A DNA stretch of 54,595 bases from Streptomyces milbemycinicus. Lineage in GTDB: Bacteria > Actinomycetota > Actinomycetes > Streptomycetales > Streptomycetaceae. The DNA is taken from assembly GCF_002154605.1 (NCBI RefSeq), contig NZ_MUNE01000100.1, forward strand, positions 1 through 54,595. Direction: 5' to 3'. The notes under the pieces are model-generated. The model did not search any database and was not told where the DNA came from. It was given only the letters and a program-made list of their open reading frames with translations. A program made the translations under genes and the position numbers. Shown in pieces: positions 53,498 to 54,595 of this stretch (positions are counted from its first letter, which is position 1; the number at the start of each line of letters is the position of its first letter).

Positions 53498-54595
53498 ATG
53501 GGAACGTACGAGGATGTCTTCCGCGCCAGTACCGAAGACTCGGAGAGCTTCTGGCTGAAGGCGGCCGAGGGCATCGACTGGGATGTCACCCCGCAACGCG
53601 CCCTGGACTCCTCGGGCGCACCCTTCTACCGCTGGTTTCCCGACGGGCGGCTCAACGTCTGTTTCAACGCGGTCGACCGGCATGTCGAAGCCGGCCGCGG
53701 CGAACAGCGCGCGCTCATCTATGACTCACCCGTGACCGGCACCAGGCGCACCTACACCTACGCGCAGCTGAGGAACGAGGTGGCGGCCTTCGCCGGAGCA
53801 CTCGCGCAGCTCGGCGTGGGGCACGGCGATCGTGTGGTCATCTACATGCCGATGGTCCCAGAGGCCGTGATCGCGATGCTGGCGTGCGCACGTATCGGCG
53901 CGGTGCACTCGGTCGTCTTCGGCGGGTTCGCCCCGCGCGAACTCGCCCTCCGCATCGACGACGCGGCTCCCAAGGTGGTCGTCTCCGCCTCGTGCGGCAT
54001 CGAGGGCAAGCGTGTTCTCGCGTACAAGCCCCTGCTCGACCGGGCGATCGAACTCGCGGCTCACAGGCCGGAAAAGAGTGTGATCCTGCAACGCCCGCAG
54101 AACCTGGCCGAGTTGGGGCCGGACGATCTCGACTGGGGCGACCTGGTCGCCGCCGCACCGCCGACCGACTGCGTTCCCGTCCCCGCCACGGATCCCCTCT
54201 ACATCCTCTACACCTCCGGAACGACCGGAAAACCCAAGGGAGTTGTGCGTGACTGCGGCGGCTACGCGGTCGCCCTCCACTGGTCGATGGGAGCCGTCTA
54301 CGACGTGGGCCCGGGCGAGACGATGTTCACCGGCTCCGATGTCGGCTGGGTCGTGGGGCACTCGTACATCGTCTACGCGCCGTTGCTGGTCGGCGCCACG
54401 ACAGTCCTGTACGAAGGCAAGCCGGTGGGTACCCCGGACGCGGGCCAGTTCTGGCGTGTTGCCGCCGAGTACGGGGTCAAGACCATGTTCACGGCACCTA
54501 CCGCATTCCGGGCCATCCGCAAGGAGGACCCGCAGGGAACGCTCACCGCCGGCTACGACCTGACCGGCCTGCGCCACCTCTTCCTCGCCGGCGAG
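53498..54595 (+). CDS. Acyl-CoA synthetase, propionyl/acetyl-CoA synthetase-like (3' end outside window)
   Basis: 366 codons are visible from ATG 53498 (AAAGGAG upstream) with no stop. The N-terminal ACS region is FWLKAAEGIDWDVTPQRALD, then NVCFNAVDRHVEAGRGEQRA. The AMP-binding P-loop is PLYILYTSGTTGKPKGVVRD, followed by FTGSDVGWVVGHSYIVYAPL and KTMFTAPTAFRAIRKEDP. The VVRDCGGYAVAL and SDVGWVVGHSYIVY segments are those of propionyl-CoA synthetases (PrpE-like) rather than acetyl-CoA synthetase. It activates a short carboxylate with ATP and CoA. Confidence 0.88.
   Translation, partial: MGTYEDVFRASTEDSESFWLKAAEGIDWDVTPQRALDSSGAPFYRWFPDGRLNVCFNAVDRHVEAGRGEQRALIYDSPVTGTRRTYTYAQLRNEVAAFAGALAQLGVGHGDRVVIYMPMVPEAVIAMLACARIGAVHSVVFGGFAPRELALRIDDAAPKVVVSASCGIEGKRVLAYKPLLDRAIELAAHRPEKSVILQRPQNLAELGPDDLDWGDLVAAAPPTDCVPVPATDPLYILYTSGTTGKPKGVVRDCGGYAVALHWSMGAVYDVGPGETMFTGSDVGWVVGHSYIVYAPLLVGATTVLYEGKPVGTPDAGQFWRVAAEYGVKTMFTAPTAFRAIRKEDPQGTLTAGYDLTGLRHLFLAGE

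Overview
The window is high-GC actinobacterial DNA and fits Streptomyces best. The evidence is GC-rich third codon positions, frequent GTG starts, GGAGG-type ribosome binding sites, a rare TTA codon in a small gene, and streptomycete-type families (CGNR/ABATE, HxlR and DUF1330 proteins, IS701/ISL3/IS4/Tn3 remnants). It reads as an accessory, insertion-rich region, perhaps chromosome-arm or plasmid-derived. At least ten transposase genes or fragments lie among metabolic and regulatory genes, and many genes are truncated, frameshifted or joined to unrelated fragments. No rRNA, tRNA or CRISPR array was recognised.

Layout. 1-5.2 kb is a vitamin B12 acquisition island. Two secreted intrinsic-factor/transcobalamin-like proteins diverge, a BtuF-like cobalamin-binding protein follows the second, and a [2Fe-2S] ferredoxin-like protein lies convergently. 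Three separate cobalamin riboswitches control these genes. 5.4-15 kb is debris: a sodF with an internal deletion, aldo/keto reductase and aminoglycoside phosphotransferase fragments, and several related rve-type transposases. Between them are intact genes for an S1 protease, a pirin and a four-helix membrane protein. 15-21 kb holds a sirtuin, a serine recombinase, and an EamA exporter/YbaK operon divergent from a LysR gene. 21-34 kb is bounded by inverted Tn3 transposase C-terminal remnants. It contains an NTF2-like/TetR pair, a 39-residue membrane microprotein, a translationally coupled tyrosine-recombinase module, a LysR/DUF1330 pair and a decayed Tn554-like tnpB-tnpC. 34-43 kb has a LysR/LysE exporter pair, an ISL3 element inside an alpha/beta hydrolase, an HxlR/quinone-oxidoreductase pair, and an IS4 element nested in another transposase. 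43-54.6 kb has an SDR-MFS pair, a dehalogenase-like hydrolase split by an 854-bp cargo-bearing element, a CGNR regulator, a second HxlR/quinone-oxidoreductase pair, a partly duplicated HxlR-operator/esterase module, an esterase, and an acyl-CoA synthetase that runs off the right edge.

How the parts may work together. The B12 genes look like a cobalamin-repressed scavenging set, since low B12 should raise all of them. The regulator/enzyme pairs (HxlR with MDR oxidoreductases, TetR with NTF2-like, CGNR with hydrolase, LysR with LysE/EamA/DUF1330) look like small stress or detoxification switches, and several have visible palindromic operators. The strongest unexplained item is the 854-bp element at 46824-47677. 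It has inverted ends with three iterated motifs each, an exact 9-bp target duplication and a single non-transposase gene. Its removal restores the interrupted hydrolase in frame.
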